Positions 15,361 to 23,248 of a stretch of DNA of 23,955 bases are shown piece after piece. A program made the translations under genes and the position numbers. Where the stretch lies: positions 1 through 23,955 of the forward strand of contig JAHLWT010000247.1 of the NCBI GenBank assembly GCA_019057775.1. The letters run 5' to 3'. The first letter of the stretch is position 1. Each line of letters opens with the position of its first letter. The notes beneath the pieces are model-generated. The model saw only the letters and a program-made list of their open reading frames with translations. It made no database searches and was not told the DNA's origin. The DNA comes from Promethearchaeota archaeon. Lineage in GTDB: Archaea; Asgardarchaeota; Lokiarchaeia; Sigynarchaeales; SOKP01.

Positions 15361-16881
15361 TTACATTGCTGATTCAAATAACTCAACAATATCATATATC
15401 TTCAATGATTTATTAGGAAAATCTTTCATTCGTGAAGCAAAACGGAAATTTAATTGACACTGTGGGCATGCTGTTGCTAATACATTAACATCTATAGGTA
15501 TTAAATCTTCTTTAAGCCTTGTTTGAGTAGTCTCCAAACTCACATTATTGTTAAATGTCCAAAGTCCACCTCCGCCTCCACAACATCGAGCACAACTTCT
15601 ATTCAGTGGCATTTCTACTAGCTTAAGGTTAGGTATTGCTTTTAAAACGTTGCGTGGTGGGTCATAAATTTGACTGTGTCTCCCAAGCGAACAGGGATCA
15701 TGATAAGTAACGTTTAAATTCAAAGGATTAAGCTTGATTTCCCCCTTATTTATGATGTCCTCAAGGAATTGAGATGAATGAAGGATTTTACAAGGTATAG
15801 TAATATCAAGAATTTCAGGATAAAGTCTTGCAAAAGTATAGTAGCATCCTGAACAGGGTGTGATTATGGTTTTTACCTTTGTTTTTTCAATCTTTTTAAT
15901 GAATATATTTGCTACTTCTTTTGCTTCTTTCCATAATCCTGTTGAGATTAAAATATATCCACAACATCCCTCATTTTGACCTAAAGTTGTAAAGTCAATA
16001 TTTGAGCGAGTTAATATATTGAAAAGGGCTTCAGCTGTTTTTGGGGTTCTTGTAGCTGTTGTACATCCGAGCCAGCAGAGTGTATCCGCCGATTCCAAAA
16101 AATTTAATTTGTTAAAATTTCTTATCCGTAAAAGTCTGCGATCCATGGTTGTTGCACTAGGATCTCCGTGTTCAAAAATATTGGTAGCTGCTGTTTGAAA
16201 AACTTGTGGAACCTTATTCTGTTCAGCTATTTTATGTCTCAAGTGAAGTATCGCTTCATGAAATTCCAAGTCTTGAAAACATTGGGCAAAACATAGTCCA
16301 CATTTTGTACAAGCATATAGCGAATCTATTACTTTTTCTGATAAGATTAGGTCTCCTTTCATTATTCCTCTAGCTAAGAGCATCCTACCTTTCGAAGACA
16401 TTGTTTCAATTCCGTCAAAAGAGGGACTTACAGTGCAATAACCGGAGCATGTATCACACTGTTGACATTTATTTAAAGTTTTTTCGAAAAATAGATTTTT
16501 TACAGCTATTGCTAAATTTCTGTAACTTCCATACCCTTCAGCAATGAAATTTTCCTTTTCTCTTATCTTCTCAGAATTACAGCTAAGTAGTGGAATATTC
16601 ACATTATCTATTAAAATAATAAGGTTGGTGGATTTTTCAAAAGGGTGTGAAAAAACTTCACCTCTTTTAATTACAGTAACATTTTCTTTTTCAAGTAAAT
16701 CCAAAACGTCGTTTTCTTCTTTCAGTGATGCAATTCTAACCACTACATCAGGTTTTGGATAAGCAGGATCCAAAAAAATCTTTTCAAAAGAGTATACATA
16801 ACAATCTGCTACATCTGTTAAAATGTGGCTTTCTGTTAGGTTCTGCTTTAATAATGAGATAATATTATTTTTTGACTTCAT
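15361..16881 (-). CDS. HdrD/GlpC-like Fe-S protein (2[4Fe-4S] plus two CCG domains) with vestigial FAD-domain N-terminus
   Basis: A 506-residue protein. Residues 139-149 and 191-201 hold two ferredoxin sets (CxxCxxCxxxC). Two Cys-rich CCG domains follow: C273...C306-C307-G and C343xxC346, then C397...C433-C434-G with CPQC near the end. These domains bind noncubane clusters in heterodisulfide reductase HdrB/HdrD and occur in GlpC, GlcF and LutA. Residues about 15-95 look like the start of a GlcD-type FAD (PCMH) domain: LTD...YSFE, PDVVVRIASLKEENDVLDLL, VTVIKRG. The glycine-rich FAD loop is missing and the domain stops short, so it is probably a remnant that no longer binds FAD. It likely moves electrons between a flavoprotein (ETF or a dehydrogenase) and ferredoxin, quinone or a disulfide. 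It is divergent from the MoaD-like gene. A GTGA element just before the ATG may be the ribosome site. Confidence 0.88.
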   Translation of the reverse strand: MKSKNNIISLLKQNLTESHILTDVADCYVYSFEKIFLDPAYPKPDVVVRIASLKEENDVLDLLEKENVTVIKRGEVFSHPFEKSTNLIILIDNVNIPLLSCNSEKIREKENFIAEGYGSYRNLAIAVKNLFFEKTLNKCQQCDTCSGYCTVSPSFDGIETMSSKGRMLLARGIMKGDLILSEKVIDSLYACTKCGLCFAQCFQDLEFHEAILHLRHKIAEQNKVPQVFQTAATNIFEHGDPSATTMDRRLLRIRNFNKLNFLESADTLCWLGCTTATRTPKTAEALFNILTRSNIDFTTLGQNEGCCGYILISTGLWKEAKEVANIFIKKIEKTKVKTIITPCSGCYYTFARLYPEILDITIPCKILHSSQFLEDIINKGEIKLNPLNLNVTYHDPCSLGRHSQIYDPPRNVLKAIPNLKLVEMPLNRSCARCCGGGGGLWTFNNNVSLETTQTRLKEDLIPIDVNVLATACPQCQLNFRFASRMKDFPNKSLKIYDIVELFESAM

Positions 16882-16930
16882 TCACTTCACTAATAAAAAA
16901 AATTAAAAACAGTTTTAATCATTGTTATTA

Positions 16931-16941
16931 ATTTATAAAAC
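16931..16941. promoter_or_regulatory. Palindromic TATA at the midpoint of a divergent promoter
   Basis: TTTATAAA (16932-16939) is self-complementary and lies almost exactly in the middle of the 104-bp gap, about 46 bp from the MoaD-like ATG and about 50 bp from the CCG-protein ATG. One TATA could serve both directions. Confidence 0.35.
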
Positions 16942-16985
16942 TCTATAGAAAATATTTTTATCAACATAGACTTATTAGAACAATA

Positions 16986-17267
16986 ATGGCAAATGTTATT
17001 TTAAAATTAGTTGCGATTTTTGCTGATGATGTTGGGCTAACTTATATCAATTATTCTAATGTTGCTATTTTAGGAAATGTGATTGACCAATTTATTGATG
17101 AGCAGGGTAAAAAAATACGGAAAAGCTTTGTAAATTCGCAGGGAAATTTAGAGGCTCATGCAATCATCCTGGTGAATGGCCGTAATCATCTATTTTTAGA
17201 CGGATTGAACACAAAATTAAAAGATGGAGATGAAATAGTCCTTTCACCTCCACTTGTAGGCGGATAA
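16986..17267 (+). CDS. MoaD/ThiS-family ubiquitin-like sulfur carrier
   Basis: A 93-residue beta-grasp protein ending DGDEIVLSPPLVGG. The GDE...PP...GG ending is the hallmark of MoaD, whose C-terminal Gly-Gly is adenylated and thiocarboxylated to deliver sulfur for pyranopterin (Mo/W cofactor) synthesis. The central VNGRNHLFLDGLNTKLKDGD segment matches MoaD strands 3-4. Related archaeal proteins (SAMPs) also tag other proteins. The tungsten-type AOR about 2 kb away makes a cofactor role the first choice, since W-AOR loci often carry a MoaD homologue. It is the first gene of a two-gene plus-strand operon and has no obvious ribosome site before the ATG. It is divergent from the CCG-protein gene across a shared promoter region. 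Confidence 0.88.
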   Translation: MANVILKLVAIFADDVGLTYINYSNVAILGNVIDQFIDEQGKKIRKSFVNSQGNLEAHAIILVNGRNHLFLDGLNTKLKDGDEIVLSPPLVGG

Positions 17268-17281
17268 ATTGAGGAAAAAAA

Positions 17282-17641
17282 ATGGATCTGAAAACTACCT
17301 CTAAAATTTATAGATATCTTGATGGAAGTGGTAACGAATATATCTTTAATAATATGTTCATTGAATATAACCCAATTAAACCTATATGTAGTTCAAGCGG
17401 AATATATGATGGAGGAAATTATATAAAAAAGGAAATTAACGAATTAGAATATGATCAATTGATTTCAACATTGAATAGAGCTATGAATAATGAAAAAAGT
17501 CATATAAAAAATAGAGTAAAAGCATCTGGTATGATTATAATACAGGATAAAAATAAAGAGAACATGTGTATTTTGAACCCTAACTCAAAAGAAGTGCAAA
17601 ATATCGAAAAAATGTTGCATGAGATAATTTCGAACTGCTGA
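17282..17641 (+). CDS. Conserved-looking hypothetical protein paired with the MoaD-like gene
   Basis: A 119-residue protein I do not recognise. It opens with a beta-rich YRYLDGSGNEYIF segment, then Y-N-P-I-K-P-I-C-S-S-S-G-I-Y-D-G-G (29-45), a patterned loop that looks like a conserved motif. A mainly helical part follows with EYDQLISTLNRAM, a charged patch and KASGMIIIQ. There is no signal peptide or membrane segment. It starts 14 bp after the MoaD-like gene with a GAGG ribosome site in the gap, so the two are co-translated. This suggests a partner or target of the ubiquitin-like protein, or a tungsten-cofactor accessory. That is inference from position alone. It is convergent with the amidohydrolase gene 25 bp away. 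Confidence 0.8.
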   Translation: MDLKTTSKIYRYLDGSGNEYIFNNMFIEYNPIKPICSSSGIYDGGNYIKKEINELEYDQLISTLNRAMNNEKSHIKNRVKASGMIIIQDKNKENMCILNPNSKEVQNIEKMLHEIISNC

Positions 17642-17666
17642 ATTTAAAACTATTAGTTAAGTTATG

Positions 17667-18494
17667 TTATAATTCCATAACTTTTCTAATATTTTCTCCT
17701 AGGATTTTAGCTTTCTCTTCCTTTGTAAGATTCATTTTATCAAATATACTAAAATTATTATCGACAATTCTTTCTTTCCCATCTTGAGTTCCCATCCAGT
17801 CTGAACCATAGACAATCTTATCAATGCCAATTCTACGGATAAATCTTTCTGCAAATTTGATACCATATAAATCTGCTATCATCTCAAGCCCAAATGAAGT
17901 CTCAACATATATTCCAGGATAAGACACAAGAGGTATTAGATCCATAAAACGTTGATATGCCGTGTGACCAACTAAGATTATTGCATCAGGTACATGCTTT
18001 TTCAACGTATAGATGTGTTCAGGTTTAGTATATTCAAATGCGTCGAGAGGCCATGGATACGTATGAATAAAGATTGGGATCTTTAGTTCAGCAGCTTTTT
18101 TAATGAGGGGATAAACCTTAGGATCAGAGGGACTAAATTGCTGTGTACCGGGATTTAGCTTAAGACCTCTAAGACCTAATTTAGTATAAGATTCTTCCAT
18201 CTCCCTCACAGAATCATTCTTATTTAGCGGGTTATCTATCCAAGCGAATCCTTTTAACCTATCCTTGTGTTCCTTTATTATTTGAGACAGTTGTTCGTTA
18301 GTTACCGCTCCTGAGAATGCATTAACAAGAGCCATATCAATATTGTGTGTATCCATTGCCTGTAGAAGGTGGTCTACAGAGCAATCAGCTCTTTTGAATG
18401 GTAAAGTAATTAATGATCCGTCTGCTAAAGTAGTTTTTATATAATCCTGATTTAATGGAGGACCACAGATATGAACATGACCATCAATAATCAA
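17667..18494 (-). CDS. Amidohydrolase-2 (ACMSD-like) family metal-dependent hydrolase
   Basis: A 275-residue TIM-barrel protein with DGHVH (D4, H6, H8), GLRGLKLNPG (K112), FIHTYPW (H144), LVGHTAY (H177) and VYGSDWMG (D232). These are the metal and acid/base positions of the Amidohydro_2 family, which includes ACMS decarboxylase, 4-oxalomesaconate hydratase and ring-cleaving hydrolases. The exact reaction cannot be read. As the last gene of the CoA-ligase/thiolase/BcrB/MaoC operon it may hydrolyse or decarboxylate a cyclic or branched intermediate. The start is TTG, fixed by an in-frame TGA two codons upstream, a GGTGATG ribosome site, and the metal motif only three residues in. An (ATT)8 repeat sits between this gene and the MaoC gene. 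Confidence 0.88.
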   Translation of the reverse strand: MIIDGHVHICGPPLNQDYIKTTLADGSLITLPFKRADCSVDHLLQAMDTHNIDMALVNAFSGAVTNEQLSQIIKEHKDRLKGFAWIDNPLNKNDSVREMEESYTKLGLRGLKLNPGTQQFSPSDPKVYPLIKKAAELKIPIFIHTYPWPLDAFEYTKPEHIYTLKKHVPDAIILVGHTAYQRFMDLIPLVSYPGIYVETSFGLEMIADLYGIKFAERFIRRIGIDKIVYGSDWMGTQDGKERIVDNNFSIFDKMNLTKEEKAKILGENIRKVMEL

Positions 18495-18513
18495 GTATCA
18501 TCACCATTTGAAA

Positions 18514-18537
18514 ATTATTATTATTATTATTATTATT
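18514..18537. repeat. (ATT)8 trinucleotide repeat
   Basis: Eight perfect ATT units fill most of the 42-bp gap between the MaoC stop (18537-18539, which it overlaps by one base) and the amidohydrolase start. Its length could vary by slippage and change the spacing between the two genes. Confidence 0.8.
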
Positions 18538-19025
18538 TATAAAATAAGTAGATTTATCCATTCTGCTATTACAGCGGGTTTGTCTTGTCCCTTAATTTCA
18601 ATTGTGTGGTGTGACGTAAATTTCATGCCCCTTTTAACCAATTCAACCTTTGAAATGTAAGTAACATCACGAATAAATGATCCTACTGGAACGGCTGAAA
18701 TAAACCTAATTTTATCAAATCCATAATTAACTATTGATTTAGCATCCGTTACGTAAAATTGCATCGAATCTTTTACTCCATCTTGTAGAGTAAAGAACCC
18801 AAGCATGGATAACACAAAAAAACCATGTGCTACCGTCTGTCCATATAAAGATTTTACTGCTTTTTCGGGATTAACATGGATGTATTGGTGATCTTTTGTA
18901 AGATCAGCAAATTTATTGATAGCTTCTTGGGTAACTTCAATCCAGCTAGTAATAAATTGCTTGCCAATATAATTTTTTATTTCAATCGCACTTATTTTAT
19001 TGACCATTTCTAATATCTCACTCAT
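18537..19025 (-). CDS. MaoC-like (R)-specific enoyl-CoA hydratase/dehydratase
   Basis: A 162-residue single hot-dog protein of normal length. FADLTKDHQYIHVNPEKA contains the hydratase pair D45 and H50. YGQTVAHGFFVLSML (with H67) and NYGFDKIRFISAVPVG complete the family pattern. It would add water to, or remove it from, a 2-enoyl-CoA to give a 3-hydroxyacyl-CoA, between the BcrB-type step and the thiolase. No 3-hydroxyacyl-CoA dehydrogenase is present in the operon, so the oxidation step must be supplied elsewhere, or the enzyme works in the dehydration direction. The upstream BcrB-like gene ends 101 bp before it. The ATG lacks a clear ribosome site, so this gene may have a short leader or separate promoter. 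Confidence 0.9.
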   Translation of the reverse strand: MSEILEMVNKISAIEIKNYIGKQFITSWIEVTQEAINKFADLTKDHQYIHVNPEKAVKSLYGQTVAHGFFVLSMLGFFTLQDGVKDSMQFYVTDAKSIVNYGFDKIRFISAVPVGSFIRDVTYISKVELVKRGMKFTSHHTIEIKGQDKPAVIAEWINLLIL

Positions 19026-19126
19026 TAATTTGGGTGTATTTTAGAAATTTCACCCTTATTACTAATCTTAATTTACAAAGTTTTTTATTAACAATAATTT
19101 AATAATGTTCTCTTTTGAGTTTTCAT

Positions 19127-20353
19127 TTAGTATTCTTCAAGCTGTTCAATAAAAGCTTCGATATTTGTTCTTGATTGCTCATCAGATAAGCATCTTAAGT
19201 CATTTAAATCTCCGTTAATTATCAAATTTGGCATCCCAATCTCTTTTTCGAGTCTTTGAGGCATCCCATAGCGGGAATTAGTATTATTCGGGCATGTTTT
19301 TGCATCATGAAAGATAACACCATCAACTTTGAAGAACTCAATCATTTCCTTGATATATTTTTCTTTATAATCATCTGATCGTACTATAAACAATTCGGTA
19401 TATGCCTTTGCCATACTGTTAAAAGGATCTTTTTCATCAAAAGCAGTAAAAATCCAACTATTACAATAAGTTGAGGCGACTACACATGTTTTTAGACTTG
19501 TAAATAACTCTGAAAAGTGTCTAAGCCTACCCCAAATAGGCATTCCTTCCCAATATAATCTAAATTGCTCCCCATCTATAGCTCCTATGTTATTTTTTAC
19601 TCTTTCTTGTAATTCCATTAAAAGAATTTTATAATAATCTATAGCTTGTTGAGTTCCTCTCAATACTACGGCAGGTCCCATGTGGGTTGCCCCATCAAAG
19701 AATGTTAGAGGTGATGGTCTATTTGCAGCTATATCTAAAACCTCTTTCCAAAGATCAGAACATTCACGTGAGAGTTTGACTACTTTTTTAAGTTCATTAA
19801 TATCAAAGTCCCTTCCTGAAACTTTCTCTAATGGTTCAATCATTTCTTCCATTTGTTGCGCTATTGATGAAATATGCGTGTCAGTGACTTCATTGAGGTT
19901 TCTGTGCGTATAGATCCCCATTAAAGGTACTTTAAATTTATCAGCGTACCATTTGAACCAATCTCGAACATCTCTACACTGATTTGTATTAAATACTAAC
20001 ACATCTGGTTTAGGTATGCTTTTTATATTTGGATACAATCGTGTTAAAGGAGTGATTTCTTTTAAGTATGCCCCAATATCCGCTGTTAGATAAGAACAAA
20101 TTTCCGGAGAATAACCTATTGCATTAGCATATGGAATTAGATCGGTTGCCATTCTAGATGCTCCTAAGATTGCACTGTGATTTTCAGGGAAATAGACTTT
20201 AAAACCGAAACTCCTCAAGACTTCAGCAGGACCAACACTAGAACACCAAGCAACTTTCTGATCATCATTTTTGGATGCTTCATCTAAGCCGTGATAATAA
20301 TCAGCCATAACTTGCTTTAATTGTTTACTCGTTTCGAATTCTTTTCGTGTCAA
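19127..20353 (-). CDS. BcrB-like subunit of the benzoyl-CoA reductase/2-hydroxyacyl-CoA dehydratase family
   Basis: A 408-residue protein of the HgdB/BcrB family (2-hydroxyglutaryl-CoA dehydratase D-component). Three well-spaced Cys, C86 (PEICSY), C126 (TNQCRD) and C354 (AKTCPN), match the ligands of the subunit [4Fe-4S]. VSGRDFDINELKK, NRPSPLTFFDG..HMGPAVVLRGTQQAIDYY and EGMPIWGRLRHFSELF resemble BcrB/BzdO of class I benzoyl-CoA reductase more than HgdB, judged from memory of those proteins. Such enzymes receive electrons from an ATP-hydrolysing activator, here probably the protein at 10717-11493. The second subunit (BcrC/HgdA) is absent from the window, so it may be encoded elsewhere or this one may be a homodimer, as in double-cubane cluster proteins. 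The start is TTG, directly after an in-frame TGA, with an AAGGTG ribosome site. Confidence 0.88.
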   Translation of the reverse strand: MTRKEFETSKQLKQVMADYYHGLDEASKNDDQKVAWCSSVGPAEVLRSFGFKVYFPENHSAILGASRMATDLIPYANAIGYSPEICSYLTADIGAYLKEITPLTRLYPNIKSIPKPDVLVFNTNQCRDVRDWFKWYADKFKVPLMGIYTHRNLNEVTDTHISSIAQQMEEMIEPLEKVSGRDFDINELKKVVKLSRECSDLWKEVLDIAANRPSPLTFFDGATHMGPAVVLRGTQQAIDYYKILLMELQERVKNNIGAIDGEQFRLYWEGMPIWGRLRHFSELFTSLKTCVVASTYCNSWIFTAFDEKDPFNSMAKAYTELFIVRSDDYKEKYIKEMIEFFKVDGVIFHDAKTCPNNTNSRYGMPQRLEKEIGMPNLIINGDLNDLRCLSDEQSRTNIEAFIEQLEEY

Positions 20354-20396
20354 TCAACACACCTTTTCTGGAGACATTAACCTAATTCTTTCTGGT

Positions 20397-21605
20397 TTAG
20401 TTAACTTTTACGTCCAAAACTAAAGCAGCACCTGTATCACCGGCAGCACACCCATCTGCTAATCCGTAGCCCCCTCCTTTCATTACTAATTCCTCAATTA
20501 ATTCTATTATGATCCTCAACATTGTAGGTGCTTGGGGATGGCCGAATATTAGTGAACTCCCGTAATTATTCACATTTTTTATATCAACATCCATCTCATT
20601 GCTGAAATACACATCATTTACTGCGAATGGGTTATGAGTTTTAATTGCCGTTACATCTGCAATTGAAATCCCAGCATTTTCTAAAGCTTTATTTGCTGCT
20701 GGAACAATAGCCATTGCCATATATCCTTTTTTTGTCTTATGATCTCCATATGATACAACTCTCACCTCAACATCTTCTCTCTTCCTAAGTTTTTCTGCTT
20801 TTTCTTTGGTCGTTACAATGATCCCGCAATTACCATCAGCAGGATGAGTTTGAGTTCCAAAAGTAACCGTTCCTTCTGGAAGCACGGGTCTAAGTTTTGA
20901 TAATCCTTCCATTGTAGTCGGAAAAATACCTTCATCCCCTTCAACAGTGGCTAATACTTTTCGCCCAGAGCGATTTTTAACCTCAATAGGTTCAATCATG
21001 TACTTCTTTTGGAACGCTCTATCATCCTTTAAAGAATCTGTATATTGATTGTAACGTAATAGCGTCACTTCATCTTGCTCTTTTCGTGAAATCCCCGCTT
21101 CTTTAGCCACATTCTCAGCGGTTTCTAACATTGAGTTCTTAGCATAAGGATCATAGCCAAAATTATCCCATACCCAATTTTCTGAATCCAGAGTGTTACC
21201 TGGTGCTTGAGGGTTTGGATAAGCTAGATGTGGACCGTTGGAACATCTATCAGCACACACAACAAGAACATTTTTATTAACTCCTGTTTCAACATGTTGC
21301 GCAGCAATCGACACGGAATTTGTTCCAGTAGCACATGCTTGACTAATAACCGGGCCTGTAACTCTTTCTGCTCCGATCATGCTTGCCAACCATGGTCCCC
21401 CATAAAAACAATTTAGTTGTGGAATTGTTATACCTAATATAAGTTCATCAAAATCATTAGGAGAAATCTCATTACTCTTTAAAAATCTGGTTGTTATATC
21501 GGCTGCAAATTTCATCGCATGAAGATTTTGAAAATTACTTTGCCACCTGCTGAAAGGTGTGCTCCAATACTGCCCATAAGGGATATAAGCATTTTTAAAA
21601 ACCAT
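20397..21605 (-). CDS. Thiolase-family acyl-CoA acyltransferase
   Basis: A 402-residue thiolase. The nucleophile is C91 in SQACATGTNS. H324 is in THNPFAVND, in the position of the usual NEAF or HDCF motif. H356 is in SLIFGHP, and the second catalytic Cys is C386 in DGCAAGDTG, where most thiolases have CxG. The catalytic set appears complete. It would split a 3-oxoacyl-CoA with CoA or make one from two acyl-CoAs. The odd HNPF and CAAG versions put it outside classical acetyl-CoA acetyltransferases, so an unusual acyl substrate is possible. It lies between the CoA-ligase gene (62 bp) and the BcrB-like gene (43 bp) in operon B. A GGAT element 8 nt upstream may be the ribosome site. Confidence 0.92.
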   Translation of the reverse strand: MVFKNAYIPYGQYWSTPFSRWQSNFQNLHAMKFAADITTRFLKSNEISPNDFDELILGITIPQLNCFYGGPWLASMIGAERVTGPVISQACATGTNSVSIAAQHVETGVNKNVLVVCADRCSNGPHLAYPNPQAPGNTLDSENWVWDNFGYDPYAKNSMLETAENVAKEAGISRKEQDEVTLLRYNQYTDSLKDDRAFQKKYMIEPIEVKNRSGRKVLATVEGDEGIFPTTMEGLSKLRPVLPEGTVTFGTQTHPADGNCGIIVTTKEKAEKLRKREDVEVRVVSYGDHKTKKGYMAMAIVPAANKALENAGISIADVTAIKTHNPFAVNDVYFSNEMDVDIKNVNNYGSSLIFGHPQAPTMLRIIIELIEELVMKGGGYGLADGCAAGDTGAALVLDVKVN

Positions 21606-21667
21606 TTATTATCCAACTCTGTTCAATTTTTAATTTGTTTATTATTATTTTCTTATTTATTATTAAT

Positions 21668-23233
21668 TTATTTATTAAATCGTTCTCGTAATATTCGGTG
21701 AATGACTTTCCCTGAACCCGTTCGAGGCATCTCTTCCGATTGAATGTATATTATCTCTTTAGGTATCTTAAATCTCGCCAATTCTTCTTCGCAAAGCTTA
21801 CGGAGTTCCTGAGTTAATTTATCTGAATGTGTTGCTTTTTTATCTAAGACACAAACCGCTGTCACTTTTTCGCCCCATTTATAATCTTGTAAGCCAATTA
21901 CAGCGCATTCAATAACCCCTGGATGGGATACAATTATTTTTTCTACTTCAGAGGGGTACACGTGTTCTCCGCCACTAATAATCATATTTGCTTTCCTATC
22001 TACGAGGTAGTAAAATCCATCCTCATCTTTTTTACCCATATCGCCAGCACTGAAAAATTCTCTATTAAAAGCTCCTTTAGTTTTTTCTGGTAGTTTGTGA
22101 TATTCATTAAACATCTGTGGACCTCGAGAATATAATTCCCCTATTTCTCCTAAAGACACAGGGTTTCCATTTTCATCTAATAGTTTAATACAATCAGATC
22201 CAATGCATTCTTTTCCGATTGAACCTAATTTATTCATTTGGTCTTCAGGTCTAAGAAGAGTTACAAGACCAGCTTCCGTTGAGCCGTACGCTTCAAATAG
22301 TTTTGTCTTATTAAAAAGATTCATTACATCCAATTTCATCTGCTTGGGTGCTGGAGCTGAAGAAGTCAAGAGAGCTCTTACTGAACTAAGATCGTACTTC
22401 TTTTTTACCTCTTCAGGAAGACTCAATATTAGATTATAATGCGTAGGAATCATCGATGTAAAAGTTATTTTTTCCTCAGTAATTATTCTTAATACTTCCT
22501 CTGGATCAAAATTATATTCTATATGAATATAACAAGGAGCTCCTAAGTAAGTGAATACGAATGAGTAAAATGTAGAATTAACGTGCGATAAAGGCATCAA
22601 GATCATCCCATAATCTTGAGGAGTAAAGGAGAACTCTGCTTCATTAATGAGAAAAAATGCGGTATATGAACGATGAGATCGAATCACGCCTTTTGGACGC
22701 CCTGTAGTGCCTGAAGTATAAAGAATAACCCAAGTATCTTCGGGAGTAGTTTTAATTGAAGGATATGTACTTTCGCCCATATTTACAATATCTTCATAAA
22801 ATTTCCACTCCTCTGTGGGCTCATCAGCTATAAGAATGCGTTTTACTTTCGCAAAACCTAATTCTTCAGCTCTTTCCCATATCTTCTCAGTAGCCTCTCG
22901 AAATCGAGATTCTACAAGTAACCATTTCGAATCAGAGTTATTTATTATATGTGAAATGTCATCAGGGTGTAAGCGAAAATTTAAGGGGGTTACGATTAAA
23001 CCTCCCTTAGCAGCAGCTACATACACTTCCATAAATTCAATCGAATTATTTGATAAAATTGCGATTGTGTCACCTTTATTTAAACCGCTTTTAAGGAATC
23101 CATTCGCAAGTTTATTAGTTCTTTCATTTAACTCTTTAAATGTTAATTGACGCCTTCCATCCTTTAAGGCAAGTTTGTTTGGATATTTTGTTGCATTGAC
23201 GCTAATAATTTCTCCAATATTGAGCCATGTCAT
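21668..23233 (-). CDS. Acyl-CoA synthetase (AMP-forming, fatty/aromatic acid:CoA ligase type)
   Basis: A 521-residue ANL-family ligase with all core motifs: YTSGTTGRPKG (172-182), YGSTEAG (316-322), AGDMG with D398, DRKANMIISGGEHVYPSEVE with R413, and TGSGK with the catalytic K509. It activates a carboxylic acid with ATP to its CoA thioester through an acyl-adenylate. The substrate class (fatty, cyclohexane or aromatic acid) cannot be read from these motifs. It is the first gene of operon B, so its substrate is probably the entry point of the pathway that includes thiolase, the BcrB-like protein, MaoC and amidohydrolase. A GAGGAT ribosome site lies 7 nt before the ATG. A perfect 7-bp inverted repeat stands just upstream of that. 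Confidence 0.94.
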   Translation of the reverse strand: MTWLNIGEIISVNATKYPNKLALKDGRRQLTFKELNERTNKLANGFLKSGLNKGDTIAILSNNSIEFMEVYVAAAKGGLIVTPLNFRLHPDDISHIINNSDSKWLLVESRFREATEKIWERAEELGFAKVKRILIADEPTEEWKFYEDIVNMGESTYPSIKTTPEDTWVILYTSGTTGRPKGVIRSHRSYTAFFLINEAEFSFTPQDYGMILMPLSHVNSTFYSFVFTYLGAPCYIHIEYNFDPEEVLRIITEEKITFTSMIPTHYNLILSLPEEVKKKYDLSSVRALLTSSAPAPKQMKLDVMNLFNKTKLFEAYGSTEAGLVTLLRPEDQMNKLGSIGKECIGSDCIKLLDENGNPVSLGEIGELYSRGPQMFNEYHKLPEKTKGAFNREFFSAGDMGKKDEDGFYYLVDRKANMIISGGEHVYPSEVEKIIVSHPGVIECAVIGLQDYKWGEKVTAVCVLDKKATHSDKLTQELRKLCEEELARFKIPKEIIYIQSEEMPRTGSGKVIHRILRERFNK

Positions 23234-23248
23234 AAATTTATCCTCTTA

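Noticed and set aside
18514..18537. (ATT)8 repeat as a contingency locus switching the amidohydrolase
   Set aside because: It lies outside both coding regions, apart from one base of the MaoC stop, and upstream of the ribosome site. Slippage would only alter spacing slightly. Kept as a repeat, not as a switch.
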